Below are positions 1 through 5,196 of a DNA stretch of 10,407 nucleotides, one piece after another. Every line of letters begins with the position of its first letter. Within the stretch, counting starts at the first letter, position 1. The DNA comes from Eubacterium sp. UBA3720 (GTDB taxonomy: Bacteria; Bacillota; Clostridia; Lachnospirales; Lachnospiraceae), in NCBI GenBank assembly GCA_002371335.1, contig DFHP01000009.1, positions 1-10,407 on the forward strand. The letters are read 5' to 3'. Position numbers and translations under genes: made by a program. Below the pieces are notes generated by a model. That model worked only from the letters and a program-made list of their open reading frames with translations. It made no database searches and was not told the origin of the DNA.

Positions 1-300
1 GTGGCGGATAAGAAGCTGTCGAGTGCCGTGGGGTTCAAAGGAATTTGCAGGAAGGTTCTGATCTTTGCGCTGGTCGGCATCGGACACCTGCTTGATACAC
101 AGGTGATAGGGAGCGGCAGCGTGCTCCGAACGGCGATCATTTTCTTCTATATCTCCAATGAAGGCTTGTCGCTGGTGGAGAACGCAGCATATCTGGGACT
201 TCCGATTCCTACGAAATTGCACAAGGTGTTGGAGCAGCTCCATGACAGAGCTGAGAAGGAAGATGAGAAAAAGGATGGTGGCGATGATGAAGTACAGTGA
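1..300 (+). CDS. Phage holin, C-terminal part (5' end outside the window)
   Basis: This is probably a holin of the toxin-secretion/phage-lysis family (Phage_holin_4_1 type), which forms the membrane lesion that lets the endolysin reach the wall. Two hydrophobic segments are visible, at about residues 19-37 (VLIFALVGIGHLLDTQVIG) and 41-60 (VLRTAIIFFYISNEGLSLVE), followed by SLVENAAYLGLPIP, which is characteristic of this family, and a charged C-terminal tail rich in K, E and D. Family members are usually about 130-140 residues and begin with another membrane segment; only 99 codons are visible. The GTG at position 1 is therefore more likely an internal Val codon than the start. The last 17 bases overlap the endolysin start, which fits translational coupling in a lysis cassette. 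Family recognition is by eye. Confidence 0.85.
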   Translation: MADKKLSSAVGFKGICRKVLIFALVGIGHLLDTQVIGSGSVLRTAIIFFYISNEGLSLVENAAYLGLPIPTKLHKVLEQLHDRAEKEDEKKDGGDDEVQ

Positions 301-1867
301 GAAGAACAATCCTCTTGTCTGCATGATGACGCAGAGCACCTGTTACAAGGGAACAGGGAAGATGCAGGTGAAGGGAATCCTCTGGCACAGTACCGGGGCG
401 AATAATCCTACGCTGAAAAGATATGTGCAGCCAGACGATAATGCACCGGACAAGGATGCGCTGATCAAGCTGATCGGAAAGAATGCTTACGGGAATGATT
501 GGAATCATATAAAGCACCAGGCAGGACTGAATGCCTGGATTGGGAAACTGGCTGACGGAACGGTGGCTGCGGTTCAGACGATGCCCTGGGATTATAAGCC
601 CTGGGGTTGTGGCGCCGGAGCAAAGGGTTCCTGTAATAATGCGTGGATTCAGTTTGAGATCTGCGAGGACGGGCTTACGGATGCAGATTATTTCAGCAAG
701 GCCTATAAGGAAGCCTGTGAGTTGACCGCTTATCTTTGCAGGATGTTTGGCATTGATCCGAAAGGCAGCGTAACATTTAACGGCGTGAAGGTTCCTGCGA
801 TTCTCTGTCATGCGGACAGCTACAAGCTGGGACTTGGAAGTAATCACGGTGATGTGCTGCATTGGTTTCCGAAATTCGGTAAGAATATGGACAGTGTACG
901 AAATGATGTTGCGGAGCTGTTGAAGGAAAATGCGTCTGTCGTGAATTCCGGTACTCAGGCTTCAGTCCTGAAGAATCTGTCCGAGGTGGATGCTATCAAG
1001 AAGGTAGGTGCATTGTTCACGGCTGACCAGAAGAAGAGTGGTATCCTAGCATCGGTATCGCTGGCTCAGTTCATCCTGGAATCCGGATATGGGAAGTCGG
1101 ATCTTGCTCAGAATGCCAATAATATCTTCGGGATGAAATGCAGCCTGTCCGGTAACACTTGGAGCGGATCCAGTTGGGACGGCAAGAGTAAGTACACGAA
1201 GAAGACACAGGAACAGCACACGGACGGAAGCTATGAGACAATTACGGCTGACTTCCGGAAGTATCCCTGCATTGAGGAATCCATTGCTGACCATTCCGCT
1301 TATCTGCTTGGAGCGATGAACGGCATCAAATTGAGGTATGATGGGCTGAAGGGATGCACGGATTATAAGAAGGCAGTCCAGATCATCAAGGATGGCGGAT
1401 ACGCAACAAGCCTGACTTACATGGAGAAGCTTTGTTCCATCATCGAGAAGTGGAAACTGACTCAGTACGATGCGAAGGATTCCGACGGAGAAGTTATCCG
1501 CTGGTATCGTGTTAGGAAGTCCTGGGCGGATGCCAAGAGCCAGAAGGGAGCATATAAGATTCTTGATAACGCGAAGAAGTGCGCGGATCAGAATCCGGGA
1601 TATAAGGTGTTCGATGCAGACGGCAAGGTTGTGTATGAGCCGAAGGCTGCCGAGCCTGCGGTGAAGGTGTCGTTTCTGGTAAAGGTCAGTATTTGTGATC
1701 TGAATATCAGGAAAGGACCGGGGACGGATTATGATAGGATTCAGTTTATTCCGATCGGTGTGTACACGATCATGGAAGTGAGAGCAGGAAAGGGCTCTAA
1801 GGCTGGATGGGGAAGGCTGAAGAGCGGAATAGGATGGATTTCGTTGGATTTCGTCCGTAGGATTTAA
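284..1867 (+). CDS. Phage endolysin: amidase + glucosaminidase + SH3
   Basis: A 527-residue cell-wall hydrolase. Residues about 28-210 look like an Amidase_2 (N-acetylmuramoyl-L-alanine amidase) domain: His35 in LWHSTG, Glu125 in FEICED, and His176 with the Asp190/His193 region in CHADSYKLGLGSNHGDVLHW supply the expected zinc and catalytic positions. Residues about 235-395 look like a glucosaminidase domain with candidate catalytic Glu266 in SLAQFILESGYGKS and the NNIFGMK motif. Residues about 407-451 (WYRVRKSWADAKSQKGAY onward) are a short module common in clostridial phage lysins, possibly wall-binding. Residues about 464-527 are a bacterial SH3 domain (DLNIRKGPGTDYDRI). The start at 284 is chosen because AAGGA at 271-275 lies 8 bases upstream; the same frame is open from 158, but that part shadows the holin. 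There is no signal peptide, so export should depend on the holin. Confidence 0.93.
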   Translation: MMKYSEKNNPLVCMMTQSTCYKGTGKMQVKGILWHSTGANNPTLKRYVQPDDNAPDKDALIKLIGKNAYGNDWNHIKHQAGLNAWIGKLADGTVAAVQTMPWDYKPWGCGAGAKGSCNNAWIQFEICEDGLTDADYFSKAYKEACELTAYLCRMFGIDPKGSVTFNGVKVPAILCHADSYKLGLGSNHGDVLHWFPKFGKNMDSVRNDVAELLKENASVVNSGTQASVLKNLSEVDAIKKVGALFTADQKKSGILASVSLAQFILESGYGKSDLAQNANNIFGMKCSLSGNTWSGSSWDGKSKYTKKTQEQHTDGSYETITADFRKYPCIEESIADHSAYLLGAMNGIKLRYDGLKGCTDYKKAVQIIKDGGYATSLTYMEKLCSIIEKWKLTQYDAKDSDGEVIRWYRVRKSWADAKSQKGAYKILDNAKKCADQNPGYKVFDADGKVVYEPKAAEPAVKVSFLVKVSICDLNIRKGPGTDYDRIQFIPIGVYTIMEVRAGKGSKAGWGRLKSGIGWISLDFVRRI

Positions 1868-1874
1868 GAATGAC

Positions 1875-1912
1875 GGCTGGTGGAGATATGTTTCTCTGCC
1901 AGCCATTTTTTT
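1875..1912 (+). terminator. Rho-independent terminator of the lysis module
   Basis: GGCTGG (1875-1880) pairs with CCAGCC (1899-1904). The stem extends inward by GGAGA against TCTCT with one wobble pair, and a run of seven T follows at 1906-1912. It starts 7 bases after the endolysin stop codon and should end the late lysis transcript, so the small genes downstream would need their own promoter or readthrough. Confidence 0.85.
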
Positions 1913-2013
1913 ATTTGTCACTGAAAACCAGTCTGACACGCGATACGATTAAAGGCATCTTACTGGTGAAGGGAGGTGCCGCCGATGACGACATTTATGA
2001 AGAACGGTATTGA
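1888..2013 (+). CDS. Possible micro-ORF, copy 1 (41 codons)
   Basis: This frame begins inside the terminator loop (ATG 1888, or TTG 1915) and encodes ...PFFYLSLKTSLTRDTI... before stopping at 2011-2013 inside the next gene. By itself it would be dismissed: no properly spaced ribosome binding site is visible. It is listed because a second frame at 2348-2434 encodes PFVFMSLKVIKNYVI with the same PFxxxSLK core, and because the DNA is also similar (TGTCACTGAAA at 1916-1926 and 2373-2383, each preceded by a T-rich CCATTT stretch). It may be a leader peptide, a short regulatory frame, or only a diverged DNA repeat that happens to stay open. No function is claimed. Confidence 0.3.
   Translation: MFLCQPFFYLSLKTSLTRDTIKGILLVKGGAADDDIYEERY
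1971..1976 (+). promoter_or_regulatory. Ribosome binding site fixing the start at 1985
   Basis: GGGAGG at 1971-1976 sits 8 bases before ATG 1985. A GTG at 1976, in the same frame, overlaps the site and so cannot be the start it serves. Confidence 0.75.
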
Positions 2014-2167
2014 AGTTGAAATGCCTGAGGATGATGAAAAGTCCAGACAGAACATGATTATTGCCGCGGAGTTCATGGCGAGGATGTTCCGAAAATATGG
2101 AGATAGGGTTTTGGCGAAAATCGAAGCAAAAGAAAGACAGGAAAGGAAGCAGTATGATGGAAGATGA
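1985..2167 (+). CDS. Small hypothetical protein A (tandem paralog 1)
   Basis: A 60-residue charged protein that I do not recognise as a named family. The N-terminal third is acidic (VEMPEDDEK); the rest is a probable amphipathic helix, IAAEFMARMFRKYGDRVLAK, followed by a very basic and acidic tail (IEAKERQERKQYDGR). The core FMARMFRKYGDRVLAKIEAKE closely matches FIAKMIRKYGHEVLAEIEAEE in the next gene, so the two are paralogs. The next gene starts inside this one (14-base overlap), which implies co-translation. There is no membrane segment and no cysteine. Position between the lysis terminator and the recombinase operon suggests an element accessory protein; a DNA-binding or recombinase-partner role is only a guess from size and charge. 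Confidence 0.7.
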   Translation: MTTFMKNGIEVEMPEDDEKSRQNMIIAAEFMARMFRKYGDRVLAKIEAKERQERKQYDGR

Positions 2168-2351
2168 AATAAGGGCAAGAAATGAAGAACGGCGTGCCCA
2201 ATTAGATTCTGTGAACCACAGGAACATGGAAAAGTGCGCTGCATTTATCGCAAAGATGATTCGGAAATATGGACATGAGGTTTTGGCAGAGATTGAAGCA
2301 GAAGAAAAGGAAAAACAAGCATCATCAAATAAGTCGGGGTTTGGTAAATGA
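2154..2351 (+). CDS. Small hypothetical protein B (tandem paralog 2)
   Basis: A 65-residue charged protein with AAAGGA at 2142-2147, 6 bases before ATG 2154; ATG 2157 is an alternative. The N-terminus is arginine- and glutamate-rich (EDEIRARNEERRAQLDSVNH), the middle CAAFIAKMIRKYGHEVLAEIEAEE matches protein A, and the tail is Lys/Ser-rich. Outside the shared core of about 30 residues the two proteins differ, so the duplication is old or the ends have different jobs. Its stop codon TGA overlaps a possible ATG at 2348 of a 28-codon micro-ORF in an ATGA arrangement. The function is unknown; a helical homo- or hetero-dimer of A and B would fit the amphipathic pattern but is inference. Confidence 0.7.
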   Translation: MMEDEIRARNEERRAQLDSVNHRNMEKCAAFIAKMIRKYGHEVLAEIEAEEKEKQASSNKSGFGK

Positions 2352-2434
2352 AGCTACCGCCATTTGTTTTTATGTCACTGAAAGTTATTAAGAACTACGT
2401 TATTATGGAATTGCTCAAGTCGGAGGCTGTGTAA
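2348..2434 (+). CDS. Possible micro-ORF, copy 2 (28 codons)
   Basis: ATG 2348 overlaps the stop of protein B (ATGA) and opens a frame encoding MKLPPFVFMSLKVIKNYVIM and then ELLKSEAV before TAA at 2432-2434. The peptide is hydrophobic and basic and could form one helix. It shares PFxxxSLK with the frame at 1888-2013 and lies at the other end of the protein A/B pair. Start overlap would allow reinitiation, but no strong ribosome binding site is visible. It could be a real micro-protein, a leader peptide, or chance. Confidence 0.3.
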   Translation: MKLPPFVFMSLKVIKNYVIMELLKSEAV

Positions 2435-2447
2435 ACAGGCGGCGAAT

Positions 2448-2480
2448 CAGACTTAGTCCTATTTATTCGACCTAAATCTG
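2448..2480. repeat. Imperfect inverted repeat upstream of the first DUF6870-like gene
   Basis: CAGACTTAG (2448-2456) and CTAAATCTG (2472-2480) are inverted copies with one mismatch around a 15-base centre. They end 6 bases before the AAGGAGG ribosome binding site at 2487-2493. This could be an operator or a leader hairpin limiting translation. There is no T run after it, so it is not a terminator. Confidence 0.4.
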
Positions 2481-2502
2481 CAATGGAAGGAGGCGATGCT
2501 TA

Positions 2503-2748
2503 TTGATGACGCTGGAAGAGATGAAAGCGGTGGATATACGAACCGTGAGACGTGAAGATCTTGTGGATATCAGAGATGTTCATATTGACCGTACACTTCC
2601 AAAGGAAGAGAGGATCAAAGATTTTATCCGTCAGATCAAGAACCCGTATTGTTACAAGTGCGGGGATGTGGTGGTAAAGGTTGAATTCTCTGATACGGAT
2701 CTTACTCTTGAAGACTGTATGGAACATTATCTTCGGAATAGGTGGTAG
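2503..2748 (+). CDS. DUF6870-like small protein, copy 1
   Basis: An 80- or 81-residue acidic protein resembling the small DUF6870-type proteins I associate with recombinase-bearing elements of gut Clostridia; the family name is from memory and unverified. Visible features are the N-terminal VDIRTVRREDLVDIRDVHID, then LPKEERIKDFIRQIKNPYCYKCGD with two Cys in a CYKC pair, and a C-terminal strand/helix VVVKVEFSDTDLTLEDCME. AAGGAGG at 2487-2493 is 9 bases before TTG 2503 and 12 before ATG 2506, so either could be used. A paralog follows at 2900. No enzyme motif is visible; the two-Cys turn could bind metal only in a dimer. The gene is closed by a strong terminator at 2800. Confidence 0.75.
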   Translation: MMTLEEMKAVDIRTVRREDLVDIRDVHIDRTLPKEERIKDFIRQIKNPYCYKCGDVVVKVEFSDTDLTLEDCMEHYLRNRW

Positions 2749-2799
2749 GTATAGCATCCTGATAACCAGAAAAATGTAAATGTAGTTACTAATCAGGTA

Positions 2800-2838
2800 T
2801 CTGCAGTTGTCCTTTATGGATGGCTGCAGATTTTTTTT
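2800..2838 (+). terminator. Strong rho-independent terminator between the DUF6870-like paralogs
   Basis: A 13-pair stem (TCTGCAGTTGTCC at 2800-2812 with GGATGGCTGCAGA at 2818-2830; three pairs are G-T wobble) closes a five-base loop and is followed by eight T at 2831-2838. It separates the first DUF6870-like gene from the second, so the second copy and the recombinases probably have another promoter or rely on controlled readthrough. Confidence 0.9.
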
Positions 2839-2899
2839 GCCCGAAAGTCAGAAAATGGGCGGTGAAATCTCCTTTGAACATTAGAAGGAGGATTTTGCC

Positions 2900-3094
2900 G
2901 TGGAAGAATTAAAGGATATCACAAAGATAAAGGTCAATAGGAAGCTTCAGGGTGAAGAGCGTGTCCAGGATTATGAGAAAAGGATAGGCAGCCTGGATCA
3001 TTTTATGGTAGGCGGAGTGGAAGTCAGATGCGTTTACACGGATGATGGTCCATCACTGAATGACAGATTAAAGGAACTGATCAGGACAAGATAA
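2900..3094 (+). CDS. DUF6870-like small protein, copy 2
   Basis: A 64-residue protein starting at GTG 2900, set by AAGGAGG at 2885-2891 with 8 bases between. It lines up with the protein at 2503: DITKIKVNRKLQGEERVQDYEK against DIRDVHIDRTLPKEERIKDFIR, and VGGVEVRCVYTDDGPSLNDRLKE against CGDVVVKVEFSDTDLTLEDCMEH. The copy-1 N-terminal extension and the CYKC pair are absent here, so metal binding is unlikely to be a shared function. Downstream are 270 bases of non-coding, structured sequence before the next gene. Function is unknown; conservation of the pair next to recombinases suggests a regulatory or accessory role (inference). Confidence 0.7.
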   Translation: MEELKDITKIKVNRKLQGEERVQDYEKRIGSLDHFMVGGVEVRCVYTDDGPSLNDRLKELIRTR

Positions 3095-3254
3095 TGGTTT
3101 TCAAATTATGGCACGGATTTTTGTCTGGAGGCGCGTTATATTGGTAATGTCTCCTTCAGACGCATCCAGCCAATGCGATCCAGAGACAGGGTTTGATATG
3201 GCAGCCAGTACGGGACCGCTGTCCATGTTGAACAGGATGGAGTGGAAATCTCCG

Positions 3255-3299
3255 TACATAAGCGAATGGGACTATGCCCGCGGGCATTCCGTTTATGTA
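3255..3299. repeat. Large imperfect inverted repeat with a perfect 14-bp palindromic centre
   Basis: The centre ATGCCCGCGGGCAT (3274-3287) is a perfect palindrome. The outer arms TACATAAGCGA (3255-3265) and TCCGTTTATGTA (3288-3299) are also inverted copies, with one G-T wobble and one extra base, leaving an unpaired bulge of eight bases (3266-3273) on the left. In RNA this would fold into a long bulged hairpin; in DNA it resembles a dimer-binding site. Its place just upstream of the recombinase operon makes a leader regulator or a recombinase-related site plausible. Confidence 0.6.
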
Positions 3300-3351
3300 T
3301 GTATCTTGTTCCTCATGGAGAGCGGTTTCTTATATGGCTGTCTTTTTTGCG

Positions 3352-3358
3352 AAGGAGG
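3352..3358 (+). promoter_or_regulatory. Ribosome binding site fixing the start at 3365
   Basis: AAGGAGG at 3352-3358 with 6 bases to ATG 3365. It decides against the GTG at 3242 and ATG at 3266 in the same frame, which have no such site. Confidence 0.8.
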
Positions 3359-3364
3359 CAGATC

Positions 3365-3535
3365 ATGCAGGAAGGGAAAGAAACGAAGAAAAATGAAGTG
3401 GTTCGGGAGAAAAGGCGGATCAGTGGAGACTGGACAAAGTACGGGAAGTTCATGGTAAGAACGACTTTCGGAGATAAGTCTGTCACTGATCTGATGATCC
3501 TTTATGCGGAACGGGTTGCTTCACTGAGATATTAA
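3365..3535 (+). CDS. Small basic protein preceding the recombinases (TnpW-like?)
   Basis: A 56-residue protein: a Lys/Glu-rich N-terminus (MQEGKETKKNEVVREKRR), then GKFMVRTTFGDKSVTDLMILY and AERVASLRY. The pattern of a short charged arm, then a G-x-x-x-V-x-x-x-F strand, then a Thr-Asp helix recalls the small TnpW-type proteins found beside serine recombinases in clostridial transposons, but the match is weak and from memory. It ends 11 bases before the first recombinase, whose AAAGGAG binding site (3534-3540) overlaps this stop codon, so the two are translationally linked. An accessory or directionality role is inferred from position only. Confidence 0.65.
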   Translation: MQEGKETKKNEVVREKRRISGDWTKYGKFMVRTTFGDKSVTDLMILYAERVASLRY

Positions 3536-3546
3536 AGGAGAATCTG

Positions 3547-5196
3547 ATGAAGTTGAGAAAAGAGATATACAGGACAGCGATGTACCTGAGGCTGTCTAAA
3601 GGCGATCTGGATGTTGACGGTCTTGATAAATCTGAGAGCAACAGTATTACGAACCAGAGGATGATCGTTGAGAACTTCCTTGAAAAGAATCCTGACCTAA
3701 AGCTGGTGGATACCTATGTAGATGATGGTTTTACCGGTACGAACTTTGACAGACCTGAAATGAAGCGGATGATGGCGGATGTGGATGCAGGAAAGATAGA
3801 CTGTATTGTTGTAAAGGATCTGTCCCGCTTCGGACGTGAGAGGATAGAGACTGGAACATATATCGCAAAAACATTCAAGGCGAAAGGAATCCGTTTCATA
3901 GCAATCAACGATCATTATGACACGCTTACGGCTGACGGATCGGAAACGCATATCGTCATGCCTATCAAGGCTCTGACGAACGACAACTTTTCCAGGGATA
4001 TTTCCACAAAGGTGCGTTCCAGTCAGGAAATCAAGAGGGAGAAAGGTGAGTTTATCGGGGCGTTTGCACCATATGGCTACAAGAAGTCTGCGGATAACAA
4101 GAATCTTCTGGTTCCGGATGATTATGCGGCAAAAATTGTGGCTTCCATATTTGCAGATAAGCTGGAGGGAATGAGCGCCAACGCGATAGCACAGAGGCTG
4201 AATGACGAGGGAGTGCTTTCACCTCTGGAATACAAGAAGAAGCAGGGACAGAAGTTCACTACTGGATTTAAGAGTGGCAGGAAGGCTCTTTGGTCTTCCC
4301 AGACGGTGATCAGGATATTGAAGGATGAAGTGTATGCCGGCGTCCTGGCACAGGGCAAAAGGGCGAGGGTCAGCTATAAGGTGAGAAAAGAGATCCGCAG
4401 ACCTAAGGATGAATGGATCCGAATTGAGGATACCCATAAGGCGATTGTCAGTCGTGAGACATTTGATTCTGTGCAGCTGATGATGGACAGGGATACGATT
4501 AAGGCACCTGATGGCGGTATATCTTTATTTGCCGGAATGCTTTTCTGCGGTGACTGCGGAAAGAGCATGGTGAGGCGAGTTGACAGCAGGAACCGTGAAC
4601 GAAGCGCTCATTATATCTGCTCTAACTACAATAGGAATAAAGAATGCAGCCGGCATTCTATCTGCGAGGATGATCTGAAGGAAGCGGTTGAGGCTTTCCT
4701 TCGTGACCATATCGACAAACTGGCGAATGCCAGAAAAATGTCCCAGAGCATTGATTTTTTGGAAATCGGATTCGAGGCAGCGGCTGAGCATGACAAGGAT
4801 ATTGTAAAACTGAAGGAAGAACTTCTCAGGTGCAGCACATTGAAATCTTCACTGTATCAGGATCTGAAGGAAGGCATCATCAACGAAAACCAGTTCAATC
4901 GGTACCGTGAGGAATATACAAACAGGGAAATGGCTCTGCAGGAAGCAATCGAAGAACAGGAAAGGGTTATCAGGGATATCTATGACGGAAAGATTGCTTC
5001 TGGGGTTCAGCTGGAAGAGATCCAGGGAGAAATGAACATTTCAGGACTCAGCCGGACGGCGCTGGTAACCTTCATTGACAGGATTCTTGTATTTGAGGGA
5101 ATGAAGCTGGAAATCGTCACGAAGTATGACGCAGTTATCGATAAGGTTGTCCGTATCAATGACGGTATCAATTACGGGTGGAAGGAGGCTGTGTAA
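3547..5196 (+). CDS. Large serine recombinase 1 (site-specific integrase)
   Basis: A 549-residue large serine recombinase. The N-terminal resolvase-type catalytic domain has nucleophile Ser17 in YLRLS with Arg15, DDGFTGTNFDRP at 59-70 and VKDLSRFGR at 89-97 (Arg94, Arg97). The recombinase domain begins near APYGYKK (174-180). A zinc ribbon follows with Cys334 and Cys337 (FCGDCG) and Cys358 and Cys367. A coiled coil of about residues 412-480 precedes a C-terminal VTFIDRILVFEGMKLEIVTKY segment. All expected catalytic residues are present, so it looks active. It would cut and rejoin att sites as a tetramer on DNA. AAAGGAG at 3534-3540 is 6 bases from ATG 3547. Its stop is immediately followed by the next start, giving a coupled operon. 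Confidence 0.96.
   Translation: MKLRKEIYRTAMYLRLSKGDLDVDGLDKSESNSITNQRMIVENFLEKNPDLKLVDTYVDDGFTGTNFDRPEMKRMMADVDAGKIDCIVVKDLSRFGRERIETGTYIAKTFKAKGIRFIAINDHYDTLTADGSETHIVMPIKALTNDNFSRDISTKVRSSQEIKREKGEFIGAFAPYGYKKSADNKNLLVPDDYAAKIVASIFADKLEGMSANAIAQRLNDEGVLSPLEYKKKQGQKFTTGFKSGRKALWSSQTVIRILKDEVYAGVLAQGKRARVSYKVRKEIRRPKDEWIRIEDTHKAIVSRETFDSVQLMMDRDTIKAPDGGISLFAGMLFCGDCGKSMVRRVDSRNRERSAHYICSNYNRNKECSRHSICEDDLKEAVEAFLRDHIDKLANARKMSQSIDFLEIGFEAAAEHDKDIVKLKEELLRCSTLKSSLYQDLKEGIINENQFNRYREEYTNREMALQEAIEEQERVIRDIYDGKIASGVQLEEIQGEMNISGLSRTALVTFIDRILVFEGMKLEIVTKYDAVIDKVVRINDGINYGWKEAV

Larger units (their letters stand above)
3095..3364 (+). other. Structured 270-base leader upstream of the recombinase operon
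   Basis: No convincing gene starts here. The stretch holds a partial stem (GTCTG near 3123 with CAGAC near 3156), then the larger inverted repeat at 3255-3299, then a T run at about 3342-3347 just before the AAGGAGG at 3352. One frame is open from 3197 into the 56-residue gene without a stop and reads YGSQYGTAVHVEQDGVEISV, which may be a decayed coding remnant. Long open frames here lack ribosome binding sites. I could not identify a convincing promoter. Confidence 0.5.

Noticed and set aside
158..283. Upstream extension of the endolysin frame to ATG 158
   Set aside because: It fully overlaps the holin in another frame, encodes an unlikely Trp/Cys/Arg-rich peptide, and the ribosome binding site at 271-275 fits the start at 284.
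209..862. Minus-strand open frame of 217 codons opposite the amidase domain
   Set aside because: A shadow of the plus-strand coding bias; no domain-like sequence and no ribosome binding site noted.
1046..1939. Long minus-strand open frame (297 codons) opposite the endolysin
   Set aside because: The plus strand encodes a clear multi-domain endolysin here; the minus-strand translation has no recognisable motif and covers the plus-strand terminator.
1942..1958. Short match GATACGATTAA near 1942 and 4493
   Set aside because: An 11-base match is expected several times by chance within 10 kb, and the second copy lies inside conserved recombinase coding sequence.
2061..2153. Earlier ATG for protein B at 2061
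   Set aside because: This would extend back into protein A in another frame; AAAGGA at 2142-2147 supports 2154 instead.
3108..3458. Plus-strand open frame of 116 codons in the leader region
   Set aside because: There is no ribosome binding site before ATG 3108, it runs out of frame through the 56-residue gene, and the translation is not protein-like at its end.
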